A DNA stretch of 64,000 nucleotides, from the NCBI GenBank assembly GCA_013398015.1, contig VZRR01009912.1, positions 186,001 through 250,000 of the forward strand, read 5' to 3'. The notes below the pieces were generated by a model. The model worked only from the letters and a program-made list of their open reading frames with translations. It made no database searches and had not been told where the DNA came from. The translations under genes were made by a program, and so were the position numbers. The DNA comes from Oreocharis arfaki (Eukaryota; Chordata; Aves; Passeriformes; Paramythiidae). Shown here piece after piece: positions 1-13,100 of the stretch (within the stretch, counting starts at the first letter, position 1; each line of letters starts with the position of its first letter).

Positions 1-3000
1 CTGTCCTGGAGCCTGTGTGTTTAACTTGTTGCTGAAATCAATGGAGATATAATGAAAAAAACAATGGAAGTCAGGGGAAGATGAGAGCTGCTCTGTGGTA
101 GATACCAGAAAAGAGAAAACTGCTTGGGAGACTTACTGTGTTCACTAGGAGTTTTGTTCCAGACCATCTGTCTGAACTTGGATCATTAACTCAACCTAGC
201 ACAGGACTGTTTAGGTTTTGCTAAGATTTCCTCTGGCATCTTGCTCATTGAAAGCATGAGCATGCAACCTTGAGCATTTTGGCTTTTCCTGTAGTGTGTG
301 TGCAATAAAACCAGATAAACAGCCAGGCTATAACAGACTGCAGCTGTTTTATTGGAAGAGAAGTCATAAAGACACTGAAAAGGGCAGAGCAGAGCACAAA
401 CTTTGGGTGTCTGCACCAGAGGATGGAGAGGAGCTCTGGAGCTCATGCCATGGCTAAAGGCACCCTGGTACCATCACCAGGGTGCATCAACAGAGCTGTC
501 TGACCACGTCCATACCTGCAGTGGCAAGGGATGCTTGAGGATGGGAGCCAGCTGAGGCTTGAGGTGAAACCTCACATTACCCCTAATCTTCCATAAATGT
601 TCTCTGCTTTGTGCCTTACGCACTAAAAGTGCCTGGGTGCCACCAGTTTGCCATCCCCTGCAGCAATCCAGGCAGCCAGTGGTGCAGGGCTGTCAGGACC
701 ACATCCCTTGATGACAAAATTTCTGAGCAGTTGCTGCCATGTGTCTTTCTGAGCAGGGAAAAAAAAAAAAAAAGTTTATTGTTGCAGGGATGGTTTCAGA
801 AACGGAGCAGGCAGGAGCAGCATCCGAGCTGCTCTGCACATAAAGGTCTCACAGAATGGTTAGGAAGCCAGACAGAATGGAATATTTCTCCTATTTTCTT
901 TGCAGCTGAAAAAACACGAAAAATCACAGTGCATTTACTGCCATACTTCTGTTCCAAAGTTTGCCTTATTTAAAAAGAGAAGAAGAAGAAGAAGACATAA
1001 AACTGGTTTTACCCTTTACACTCACTTCCCCCCCTCCAACCCCCCCTTCCTTCCCTCCCATTTCCTGGACCTGGCTGAGGTTCTTAACTGAAAACCCTGA
1101 GTCCAGCACAGAGGCTGGGAACACACGGAGTGAGTAAAATAAAGTGTTTGTTTGTAGAGATCACAGAGGAACAGTCTGTAGTTTTACAGAGGAGAGGAGA
1201 AACCTCTGTTTGACTCCTAAGCCTACAAGAGCAGAGGATGTGCTCTCCTGATGCCCCTGCTGGGTGATGGGGTCTCCTCAGACCTCATCAAACCCCGGCT
1301 CTCAAGTGCTGGTGCCTGAAAATTATAATGCTGAGATAAGGCTGGATGGAGGTGACCACGTGTCCTAGAGGAACTCAGGTCCATTCCCCGGTAGGGAATA
1401 AACTGGGGATGGAAAACCAGTTGAAGAAAGAGAATCCAAGGCTAAATAAACAGAGCTGCTTGCTCAGGAGCCTCTTTATATACATAATTTTAGAGGAAAT
1501 ATTGTCTTTGGACATGCCTTTATGTCCAGGCATATCTTCTAGGTAATGAGTGACATTTTATTAGCTGCCAGGAGCAAAATGTAAGTGTACTAAAGGCTTT
1601 CCAAAACTGAAATAGAAGGAAGCTTAAAATGACCCATCCACCCCTTCCAAAAAAAAAATTAAAGAAAGAAAAAGAAGAGAAAAAAGAACAACTATTGCAA
1701 CAAGGGTGATGAACATGGTCTGGAGCAAGCAAAGGCCACAGGAGAAACTGCAGATGGGACTCAGACTAGAAGACAAAATGCTTTGCAGCAAGCAAACCTC
1801 TTTGGCTGTGCTGCAATCAGCCCATCTGGCTATTTTCCACTGTACAGTCTGACTGTGTAGGCACTTTGTTGAGCTCCCACTGTAGTGACTTTTCCTTTTC
1901 TTGCTCCCTCCACATTCTTCAGCCCTTTGCAAAGCTGGGGATGTGGTTGGAAGAGCAAGGGATTAAACCTGTCTGCACACAGGTACACGCTTCCCTCCAC
2001 GCACACTTAGATTCTCAAACAAACATGTTTCTATGCAGCCAGTTTAGGACACTGCACACAACCTGGTACAGAAGCACAGTCTTAGGAGTAAAATAGAGTG
2101 GCAATGAACTTTAGTGAAGGGGGCAGTTGTTCTCTGGGGTGGGAAGCTCCTGAGCCTACCAGCAATTCCCAACTCTGTCCTTTTCAGAAAGGCAGGAGCA
2201 TTTTCCTGAATTCTTCCTGGCCCAGGCTGAATTGGAGAGGGCTTTGTTTCTGTCTTGGGCACTGGTTAGAGATGGTAGGATGGCCAGAATTTTTGTGGCA
2301 GTTTCTTGGATTCTTGTTCCTCCGGACTGCTCGGTACCCCGCACAGGGACAGTCATCCTGACGCAGAGGCACAGCCGTGGCCTTGTGTAACTTGTCCTGC
2401 CTCCTTCCCTCATCTCACCACAAAATCTGCCTGCTCCAGCTGCTCTCCCAGAAAGTGCAAATGGAGTTTTGCAGGAGAGCAATCTGCAGGGATGGGAGGT
2501 GTTTTTGTAGCACGGACCTGGCAGGAAGCATAGTGTGACCATTGCTGCCCGTCTGGAGGGCTCCATGCTGCAAGAATTATCCCCTCGCAGTGCCCCCTGC
2601 TAGAGCCTGGACAAACCTCTCTCTTCAGCTCCACCAAAGTGTGTGCAGAACAACTTCTCTTCAGGGTGGCTTCTTCTGCCAGAAAAAAAGGGCTCTGCAA
2701 CTGAACTGGAGTTTGCCAGCAGTGACCTGGTAGATCCTGTGGGTTCAGGAGCTCACCTTTTTCTAGCAGCCAAAACACCTCTATGATTTTCAGAGACGTA
2801 GTCAAAGGAGGTAATGCCCACAGGCCTGTGTTGTTTATGGCACAGGGGGTAGGGGCATTGACTGTATTCCCTTCTCATTTCCAAGGCCCCCTTATCTCCT
2901 TAGCCATTCAGCTACATCTGGGGGCCAAGCAGTAAGATCCTGAGCAGGGGGGTGTTCCTGCCACTGCTTAGCCTGCTCCAGACTGCACTGTGCCTTTACT

Positions 3001-6000
3001 GGGTCGTGCAGCTCAGCCACTTATCCTCGAGCACTTTTCCTCTGTGCCAGATCCCGTCTCAGCATGCACACACTGATACTCCCACACGCTGAGCTGCACC
3101 TTCCTGCTCCTTGGGCTCAGCCCACTCACTCTGGACCTACACCTCTGTAAGAGACAGCATCCAGCTTGAGCTGGCCACCCTCCTCTTCCCCGACAGTCTT
3201 TCTAGATGTTGCTTTAGAGTGATGGGAACAACCTCCCCAGTTGCCTTGTCCATACAGACCAGGTCTCCATCACCCATGCTATCTGCTCACACAGACCTCC
3301 CTCTCTACCCACTTGCTTCCAGAACTGCTTCTCCAAGCAGCTGTTTACTCATCAGCATCTGCCTGGACATGCTGGTAGAGACAGCACAGAGGAGAAGTAT
3401 TGCAGCATGGAACCGCTGCTGTAACAACAGGACATTAATCAAAGGCATTCCCAGCACGGCAAATCCCAAGCAGAGCTGCATGCAGACTCAGGGTTGGATC
3501 TCTCTGGCATGCTTCAGGGGAATGAAAAATGAAGATCAACATTGCAAACAGCACCCTGAGGAGTAGGTTGGGTTTCTTACTGGCAGAGACTCAACACTTT
3601 CGCGGAATACACCCAAAACATTGTTATTCTGATTTGTTAACCACTGCTCACAAGGAAAACCCATTTCCTCTGGGCTTCTGTGGGATAAGAGGAGGTTGGG
3701 TTTTTTCCTCCACAGCTAAACCAAACTGCAAAGATGCTGCTGGTCCCAGCTGTTGTCATATGAGGCTGTTTTTCCTTGTGGAAGATCAGCATAAAGCTTG
3801 AATAAGAGTAAGGGTACATCAGCTTGTCTTAGCTTTTGGGACAAAGGAAATTTCTTCTGCTCATGGCATTCTGTTCTGTGATGTCTACGTGATGGACAGA
3901 TGAACCTGCTCTCCTCCTAGCCACAGAAATATCAACTCAGAGCAATACCAGTTTGCTGTAGCCACAGACCCTGTAAGGCTATTCATCCAGCCAACTCCTG
4001 TTGTATTTAAACATCTCTGTCTCCATGCTCTAGGATGTTTCTATTCTTTGGTAGGTAACCCAGGTCTAAAGCTGCCTGCCTCTCTTGGCTGAGTTCATCT
4101 CATGACACTCAGGGCTGCTCAGCTTACTTGGATTCTGGCAAAATGCAAGCCAGTGAAAGGTACCTCGTTTAAGCAGCCTGGAAGAGTAAGAGTTTTTATT
4201 TAATGCTCAAACAGGTATCCTGCTTGTGGTTAGGAGAGTGTCCTCTACCCAAATCTGCCCTGCACCATCCACCCTGACAGAAACTCCATCACTTTCTTTG
4301 GTACCAGTTTCAGTGATCCATTGCCCACTGTGCAGAATGTGGGCTTCGTTTCCCATTTGAGTTTACTCAGCCTATATCCCACAGCTATTAGCTCTGGTCA
4401 TGAATTGCTGCTAGATTAAAGAGCCCTTTAGCACCAGCAGCCTCTGCTTGAGACAGTATTTGTGCACAGTCATCAGCTTCTCAGTGTTTTCTTTTTTCAT
4501 TTGTTACAATAATTAGGTTCAAACTTCCTACTTCCCAGTCTTCCCCCATAAAGCATTCTGTCCAGCCCTCAGATCCTTGCTAGTGGATATTTCTTCACCA
4601 CCTTTTTCTGAAATCTTCATGACAACCCAGAGATGTGCAAAGTATTCCCATTGTTCACCTCTAATGCACAGAGAGGAATTCCTGTTTGGGTTAATGTTGG
4701 ATAATAGCAGTAGCTCTCTGGAGGGACTTCTTCCTGGGACTCAACATCCCATTGCCCAGCGTGCGTCTCTTGTACAATTTTATGTTTGATTCTATTAAAA
4801 TACAGTCTATTTAGAAACCCATTGGATCTAATACCGACCCCAGCAGATGCCCATTAGAAATATTTCCCTCAGGTGGATCCCACTAGAGGCCCACCAGCCT
4901 GGCTTCTGCTGAGCCATTTTAATGGATGCACTACTGACATTACACGTCTTCATATCATGGAACCCTGAAAAATTCAAACCTTATCAAAATCTTATTACAT
5001 TGTGTTGCAGCCATGCAGGCAGCTTTATCAAGCAAGCTCAGAATCGTGCCAAATAATAAAAGGTTGGAAGCACCTGTTTTATACACAAGTGCCTTAACTA
5101 AGATCAGCATTACATCTATTCTTCGGTGCTTAATGAACTGAACTCTGTATCAGATTTTCCATTATTTCGCCTGGAATTTTGTGTCAATCAAACTGGCACG
5201 TATTTAGGAGGCTCATCATTGTGTATCTTGGCTGACTGTGGACACAGTGCTTCAGTACTTGGGACCTGCCCCAGCGCTCCAGCACAGCTTATGAACGAAC
5301 ATCAGTGGGCCAGCAGCTCGCTCAGCCAGCTCCTGAAGGACTCCTGGCTACGGCTGCTCGGCCGAGCTGATTTCAGGCTGTTCGTCAGTAGCAGATGGTG
5401 TTTCCAATTCCCCTTGCTTTACTGAGGAGCAGAAGGCATTTCACTGCCCCCCACAGCCCACCCTGTGGGCATGGCCCCCTCCCAGTGACCCAGTGCCGGC
5501 TGCCAGACTCTTTGACCTCCTCTGCAGCGGAGCAGTCGGCTCCGAACTGCCCATCCCTGGAGGGAAATGGTGAAGTCAGCTGTCATCTGCAGAGAGAGGT
5601 TTGTAATACATTGTTTGTGCAGACATCACCCCTCACCAGAGAGACACCCAAACACATGTACAGCTCCCAGAGCTGTCCCTGAGGTTAGCATTTACCTGAA
5701 TTTTTTTTGCCACGCACAGCAGAAAATGGGATATCTCCATTTGATCTTGTTGCGCCCTACAAACTGAAGTCTCCACACCTCTCTGCCAGTGCGTTCCATC
5801 CCTGTTCTCTCCTATTTTCTGTCAGTAGAGCTGTCTCTATTCACTAAAGATAAGGTTTTGTGGTGTGTCAGGTTCAAATGAACGAGTGCACGGAGGTCAG
5901 TTTTTTCATGAGTGGAAGGTTAATCCTGAACTGTACAGGATGGGGTTTATTTTTGGCCTTTTCTTGTGCCAGTGAGGATATGTAATGGAGTTCCTACAAG

Positions 6001-7040
6001 GCCAATAGGCATGTACCCAGAATGTTACCTGTCAGCTGAAGTCAGCTGGAATCTTTCCAGATCACAGCACTGAAACAGGCAGTATTTGGACCTCAGAGGA
6101 AACACCGGTGATTCAGTAGGTGCGGTCCTTCCTTCTGAGTCAGGGCTGAAATGTGGTGCCAAACTGTGCTGGGTTGCCAGAGGACCTGGTTTTTATTTGA
6201 AATATTGAAACCATCTTGAGTCTTTGTGGCGATTTAACATGATGTGATATTATACTGGAGAGTAATCCAGTTAGGATTAAATTAGCTGGCCTCCCTATAT
6301 TGCTTCTGTCACTCAACATCAGCAGGGTGCTCCTTTCTTTTCCTGAAGCCTTCAGAAGAAGCAGGTTGCTCTGACTAATTGAGGGATCCCAAGAAGATAT
6401 TTTTAGGGCGGATTTAAGATGCCCAGACTTGCATCCTGTGGATTTCTTGTGTCAGTTCTGGATCCATTTGCACTTATGGCTATGCTGGCTCTCAGTGCAG
6501 GAGTGTTGGACCAAAGAGTTGTGGCATTTGACTTTTCCACCGTGCAGAGGGCAAATTTCCCTTCAGAGCATTTCAAGGAATAGAAAATGCCTCCAACCAT
6601 CTGGCCTGAGAGCCAGTTCTGGTTTGGTTTGGGATGCCCAGTGAGGGGAAGCTCCTGTTCTGAGACAAAGGCTTAGTGGATGTGATGGTAAATACGTAAT
6701 AGGTGTGTGAAGAGCTGTTGTGAAATTGTCTTTCTGCTTCATGGGTAAGACTGAATCACAAGAGTGAGAGTGAGAAAGCAGTATAATAAGGGATGTATAA
6801 TAACACTTCAGACTGTTGTACATAGCAGAGCATCTTATTTGTCTCATGGACTGATTTCCTGAAGCAAGTGGCACTTTGAGGCAGAATCCTTCTGCAGGGA
6901 CAGGCTTTCCCTGCTGGTGTGAGGAGCGTAGGAGGCTTTAGGGGCAGCTGAAAGCATAGCACTGCCCCACAGCAGCATCCACATCGCTCATCTCCCTGTG
7001 AACATACACACATCCTTTCTCCCTGTGTTGTTTCTTGCAG
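1..7040. other. ACAN 5' flank or intron 1, no gene recognised
   Basis: This stretch lies upstream of the first coding exon of ACAN and contains only short unrelated reading frames with no domain I recognise. It holds an A-rich run near 759-775 and a short GAA repeat near 978-994. In other vertebrates the non-coding exon 1 of ACAN lies many kilobases upstream, so this is either intron 1 or flank. I could not pick out exon 1 or a promoter from the sequence alone. Confidence 0.6.
978..994 (+). repeat. Short (GAA)n microsatellite
   Basis: About five GAA triplets in a row sit in otherwise unremarkable non-coding sequence. No function is suggested. Confidence 0.7.
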
Positions 7041-7117
7041 GTAAATTATGACCACTTTACTATTAGTGTTCGTGTGTTTGCAAGTCATCACCGCAGCCAA
7101 CTCTGTGGAGCTCTCAG
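7041..7117 (+). CDS. ACAN: ACAN exon 2: 5' UTR end, signal peptide
   Basis: The exon follows a tttcttgcag acceptor and ends before gtacgt. Coding starts at 7048 and reads [20 protein letters not shown] followed by ELS. It is a typical secretory leader with a hydrophobic core and small residues near residue 17. The exon ends in phase 1. Confidence 0.93.
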
Positions 7118-10100
7118 GTACGTGTCCAGGCCATGGGGAAGCAGGACTGAGCCATGTGCTGCACTCTGGTCCCACCCCCAAGGAAGGGCAGCCCCCAGAT
7201 TCAAGCATACCCAAGATCTGTGCTGTGCACACACAAGCCTCCTCTGTTCGGATGGCTGCTGAGCCACAGCCTCTCACTGCTCTGATGTTTGGGAAGCCAG
7301 GGAGACAGCTGCAGGCAAAGGCAGATCTGTGGGGAAACGAAGATAATTTCAGCATTTCCCTTTTGAAACGTTATCAGGCGTGGTCTCGCAGTGTGGGCAG
7401 CAGCCGTGCCACAGCAGAGCCCTGTGTTCCCTTCATTCCCGTATCCAGCACTGGTCCAAATCTCAAAAGCAGCCATAGTGCAGCGGCCATGGCCATAACT
7501 TCCCTTCCTAGACTAGACCAAAAAGGTCATGTCTGAATATGTGGGTACAGGTTTGCAGAGCAGATACAGGCACGGGATCATAGGGAAACATGAGGTATTT
7601 TGTACTGTGTGTGTTATTGATGTAACCATTGCTCTGTTTGGGAACTGGCAGACAGTAGTGATGGCCTGGAAGTCAAGATACCTGAGCAGTCTCCCCTGCG
7701 TGTTATCCTGGGAAGCTCCCTGAACATCCCGTGTTACTTCAACATCCCAGAGGAGCAGGACACCAGCGTCATGCTGACCCCGCGGATCAAGTGGAGCAAG
7801 CTCTCCAACGGGACCGAAGTTGTCCTGCTGGTGGCCACGGGCGGGAAGATCCGGCTCAACAGCGAGTACAGGGAGGCCATCTCCTTGCCCAACTACCCCG
7901 CCATCCCCACCGACGCCACGCTGGAGATCAAGGCGCTGAGATCCAACCACACTGGGATTTACCGCTGCGAAGTGATGTACGGGATTGAGGACAGACAAGA
8001 CACAATAGAGGTCCTAGTGAAAGGTGGGATCCCGCCCTCGCTCTTCTCTCTCGGGGTCCTGCTGCTTGGCCTGGGTGGAAGGGAGGAAGAGGTGCGTGGA
8101 TAGAGGAGGCACTGCTCTCCTCATAGGAATAAGGCCTTCCTCTCAGGTCACAGATAAGGTGATGGGTGGGTGAGCGGAAGCCACGGGCCAAGCACTTATT
8201 TTAGCAGGCTGGGACCAGACTAAACAAACCAGTAAAATGACTCATGGCAGAATACGGGAAGAAAATGGCTCTTCTGGCAGAAGGTGAGTTACAGAGGCAG
8301 CAACACGACATCCTTGGCAGGAGTTGGTACTGGATACACTGGGCTATTACTCAAGTGGGTAAAGCTGGAATAGAGCCTTTATCAGACCTTTAATTTTTTC
8401 CAAACATTTTAGGAGATGGGATGCCCTCATCTGGAGAATTGGGCTGTTCTAGGAAAACTTCCATTGCATGTTGCAAAGCCTGTCCTAGTCATAAGTGGAT
8501 AAAATAAAGAAAGTTTTGTGCACGCCTTCTCTTTTTTGTGGTTTTTGCTTTCTGTATAAGACAGGGAGACAGCTTCCACTGCAGGACTGTAGAGGATGAT
8601 TTATTTTTGCCTTTTTCTTGTGCCTTCTCTGGAAGGTGAGGGGCTGGCGATTGCGAGTGATGGCCATTGTCTTTTCCAGGCATCGTATTCCACTACAGAG
8701 CAATCTCCACAAGGTACACCCTGAACTTCGAGAAGGCGAAGCAGGCCTGTATCCAGAACAGTGCTGTCATTGCTACCCCCGAGCAGCTGCAGGCTGCCTA
8801 CGAGGATGGGTACGAGCAGTGTGATGCTGGCTGGCTGGCTGATCAGACTGTCAGGTGAGAAGCCACGCAGGGAAAGGAAAGCCACAGCAGGGTTGTTAGG
8901 GAAGGGATTCTGTAATGAAGCCACCAACTGGAAATAGTTGCTAAATAGCAGCTGTTGTAACTGCTGGTGTGCAGAGGGAGGAAGGGGATTGCAAGCCATT
9001 CTCTGCCAGAGGAGAAACTCTAGGAGGGAAGCAGAGTGGTCGCTGTCCTCCTCAGCTGGTGGTGACAACTGAGTGGACGATGGCTTCATCCTGATCCTTC
9101 ATCTTCCCTGAACAAAACCAGTGCTGTGCCAAGATGCACAAATTTGGCTCAACCAGACCAAGTTGTGTGTTCCCCTCTGGGGATGCTCCTTGTCCTGATG
9201 ACTTTGGACGGTGCTCCAAGGGCCATCAGAGTGAGGGCAGGACAGCAGATCATCCTTCCCCTTCCCCATAACTCAGGAAAAGCCATAAATCACCACACCA
9301 GGCAGTGCTCTGCAGCTCCCTCCCAGCCTCCTGTGGCTGCCAGGGTCCTGCCCCTTGCTCCTTATCCACAATCTCTCCCTCAGGTACCCCATCCACTGGC
9401 CCCGGGAGCGCTGCTATGGCGACAAGGATGAATTCCCAGGAGTGAGGACCTACGGTGTCCGGGAACCAGATGAAACCTATGATGTTTACTGCTATGCAGA
9501 GCAAATGCAAGGTGATTTGGGGCTTGTATTGTTACTAGATACAGAAGCAGCCAAAGCCCTGACCATGCCTAGACTGGACAACAGCAAACACAGGAGGCAA
9601 AGGGCCTAGAGAAAAGACAGATTAAAGCTGGAAAAGCACATACCCTGGCCAGGCCAGATGTTCTCTACAGTCTCTTTATTAGACTTTGGACAATTTTAAT
9701 GTCAAATGACTAATGCAGTGCAGAGGGTGGAGTCCGTCTAACCTCCACCAGAGTCCACGCCATCCTGCCTGGTCAGCCATTTGAGTGTGTGACATTCAGA
9801 GGTGTCAATCACTCATGCTTAGGACAGGGATCCAATGAAATATTCAGCACAACAGACCTGCAGCTGTCCTTTATCTCCTTTATCTCCTTTACAGCCAGCT
9901 TGCCCTGTGTCTCCAGCTGGTGCGGTGTGTTTTGCTCCAGTCTGCATTTGGTCTGTAAGACTCACTTTCTTCTGGTCTTTACAAAGTCCCCAACATGGAG
10001 CTGCGTTTCACCCCTAGCACACAGGATTCTTCATCCTATCCAGACTCTCAGGAGCGGGAAGGGGATAGAAATGGAATCGGGCTTAAATTCTACAGGTAAT

Positions 10101-13100
10101 TCCCGTGCTAATGGGCGGTGTGATTGCAGGCAGAGTCTTCTATGCCACTGCGCCAGAGAAGTTCACCTTCCAAGAAGCTTTCGACAAATGCCGCAGTTTG
10201 GGAGCGCGCTTGGCCACCACGGGAGAGCTGTACCTGGCCTGGAAGGACGGCATGGACATGTGCAGCGCGGGCTGGCTGGCCGACCGCAGCGTCCGCTACC
10301 CCATCTCCAGGGCACGGCCCAACTGCGGGGGCAACCTGGTGGGCGTGAGGACGGTGTACCTGCACGTCAACCAGACGGGGTACCCGCACCCCGACTCCCG
10401 CTACGACGCCATCTGCTACAGCGGTGAGTGCTCGGGGATAAGCAGCGCCTCTGCGCCAGCCAGCAGGAGCTCGCTGGCTGGAGACAGCCTCTCGCTTCTT
10501 TGCTGTTGGGTTTTTTAAAAAAAGAGAGGGGGAAAGCAGGTTTGGCAAAGGAAAAAGTCCTCGGTTCATGTGCAGGTAGAAAGCAGATCTAGAAAGGCTG
10601 CTTGACCTGTGCATGGGGGGCTCTGCGGAGGTGAGTGTAACACAGTCCGCTTCTCCCCTGTCCTCCCACACCCTCCTGCTTTCATAGCTCTCCCAGAGAC
10701 ACGAAGCAGAGCTCAGGTGCTTCACACACAAGACTTTGAATGCTGGAGAAGGAAGTGAAGGAGAAAGAGAACAGGTCTGACCCTGAAGATGTGTGTAGTG
10801 ATGAGATGTGATGTGGTACAGATGCGTGACTGAGTTTCCATGCTGGGATAAATCTGAGACTGACGCAGTCTCTGGGAATCGTGGATCAAAATTGCACCTA
10901 GGAAGTGAAGAGCATCCCTTCCCCTTCCTTCTAACTGCACACTTCTCCCTGCAGCAAGAAGAGGGGAAAACACTGTGATATATGGTCTATTCAGGGCAGC
11001 CAGAGGCTGACATTCAAATAGGATTGCCACGGTTAAAAAAATAACTATTTTAAAATATGTGTTGAAACCCTTCTGAAACAGATCAGACCTGTTGTGCCCA
11101 GATGCATCTCCCAGACCCTTGCAGGTACCCAGTTATGTGGCCAAGTTAAAGACTGGTCCACCAAGCCACAGCCTTCTGGTTATCTCGGGGTTTTCCTCTG
11201 AAACTGCTGCATATGGTCAGTCCTTGTCTGAGCATCTTTATAGACATCTCTGAACCCCTTGAGATCTGAAAGGTGCTGGCTAAACTGAACTAGCAGTAAA
11301 ATGGAATTGTACAGAGAGCAGGGAAAGCAGTATTAGAGGGAAACCCAGGCATTGTCTCATAGTTTTTCCCTTGCCAGGCAAGACCTGCCTTGCTGGATAT
11401 CCAAGATGTGATCCAACCCTCCCTCACCTGCCCTCACAGTTCTGTTTCATGCTGCTCTGTAAACCACTGTCCTTGTTGTCAGCCGAGCCACTCAGTGCCA
11501 TGTTAAGCACGTTCTCCTAGACCCAAGAGATGTGACTTGAGCAGGAAAGTGATTTGGGACGGGAAAGGTGGGAGCTGTTTGAGTGTATTTGGTGAAGCAA
11601 GTGTCCTTGGCTGTCCTGGCAATGGGTTAGGATGCTTATATGGGATGAGCCTGGGCAGAGCAGAAGGAGATCACGATCCTGGTGAGGCTTCACGCACTGA
11701 GTGCGAGGATCTAGTTGTCTTTCTCCCACGGCTCAGACAGATCTACCGTGGAGGTTAGCCAAGCTCCCCGACCTCCTTCCATCCACCTTAACTTCCTTAC
11801 AGCAGGCACTAGAGGTCAGTACAGACTTGGATATGGGCAAGGTGTTCCCAGGAAGGAGAACTGGCGGGAGAGCCGGCAATGTCCTCGCTGAATAACCAGA
11901 TTTGGAGCATGAGGTGGCTCGGTACCTCTTGACCGTGCCCTCCGTGCTGAGGCGTTGCAGAGAGCCACAGTGGAGGAAGGAAAACCATTTCTTTTACCAA
12001 GCTGTCATGATTTTCCTAATCCCCTCAGAGCCAGCAGACACCCAGCTGCTTCTTGGAGGCAGCACCAGTGCAGTTCACCTCATCAGACTGACATTATCCT
12101 CTCTGATTGCTGCTCTGTGTCCTGATGCAGGGGACGACATTGAGAGCCTGGTGCCAGGGCAGTTCATCGACGAGATAGGGAGCGAGCTGGGCAGTGCTTT
12201 CACTGTCCAGACTGTGACCCAGACCGAGGTGGAGCTGCCTCTGTCCCGCAATGCCACGGAGGAGGAGGCCCGCGGCAGCATCGCCACCCTGGAGCCCGTT
12301 GAGATCACCCCCACCGCCACCAAGCTGTACGAGGGCTTCACTGCCCTGCCCGATCTCTTCACCACCGCTGTCACAGTAGAGACAGCTGCCACAGAGGAGG
12401 AAAATGCGACCAGGGTGGATGTCACAGCGGTGTGGACTGCACCTGAAGAGGCCGCCACTACAGACTTAAGCACTGCCATCACCACCATAGCCTTAGGCAC
12501 TGCTGGTACCACGGAAACCGCGGAGGTGAGCTCAGTGGAAGGGTTTGTGGGCGTGACTGCCACATCAGGACTGGAGTCTGCCTCGGCGTTCACAGTGGAA
12601 GATCAGCTTGTGCGAGTGACAGCCGCCCCCGGTGCCGGTCACCTCCCCGAGCAGCCCATCTCGCCCACGGGTAAGTCACCAGGACTCCGAGAAGCCAGAA
12701 GGTCAGGTCATTCTGGAGGTAACCATTCAGCTGAAAACAGCCTGAGTTTCTGCCGTCACAGAGGGCATCCAGGTCCCTGGAGGTGTGCAGGCCTGTTTGG
12801 GGTCAGGGACAGTCTAAGCACCTCCACCACAGCAGGGCAGGAGGGGAGAGAAGGCTGTGGGCCACCCCATCATGTGCTGACCAGGGCTCAGCTGGCTGAT
12901 GCTTGGCCTGCAGTGGTCACACTCTGCCCTCCCATATGCAGCTGACTCCAGGGAAGGGGAAAATCAAGGCAAGAAGACCTTAGAGGAGGGCTAGGTAGAT
13001 CCCCAGAGCATCACCCACAGTGGCAGCAAAGCTCCATGAATGAAGCATCTCCATCACAGCGACTTCGAGAGGGCCTGGCCCTTGCGCTGGTTTTTGGAAG

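Noticed and set aside
12268..12279. EARGE strings in the CS array as extra ARGS-type aggrecanase sites
   Set aside because: They read A-R-G-E, not A-R-G-S, and lack the upstream context of the interglobular site. They are better explained as Ser-Gly units mutated to Arg-Gly.
12671..12945. Continuation of the interglobular reading frame beyond 12670
   Set aside because: A strong ggtaagt donor at 12671 and a phase-1 match to the next Link exon show that this is intron.
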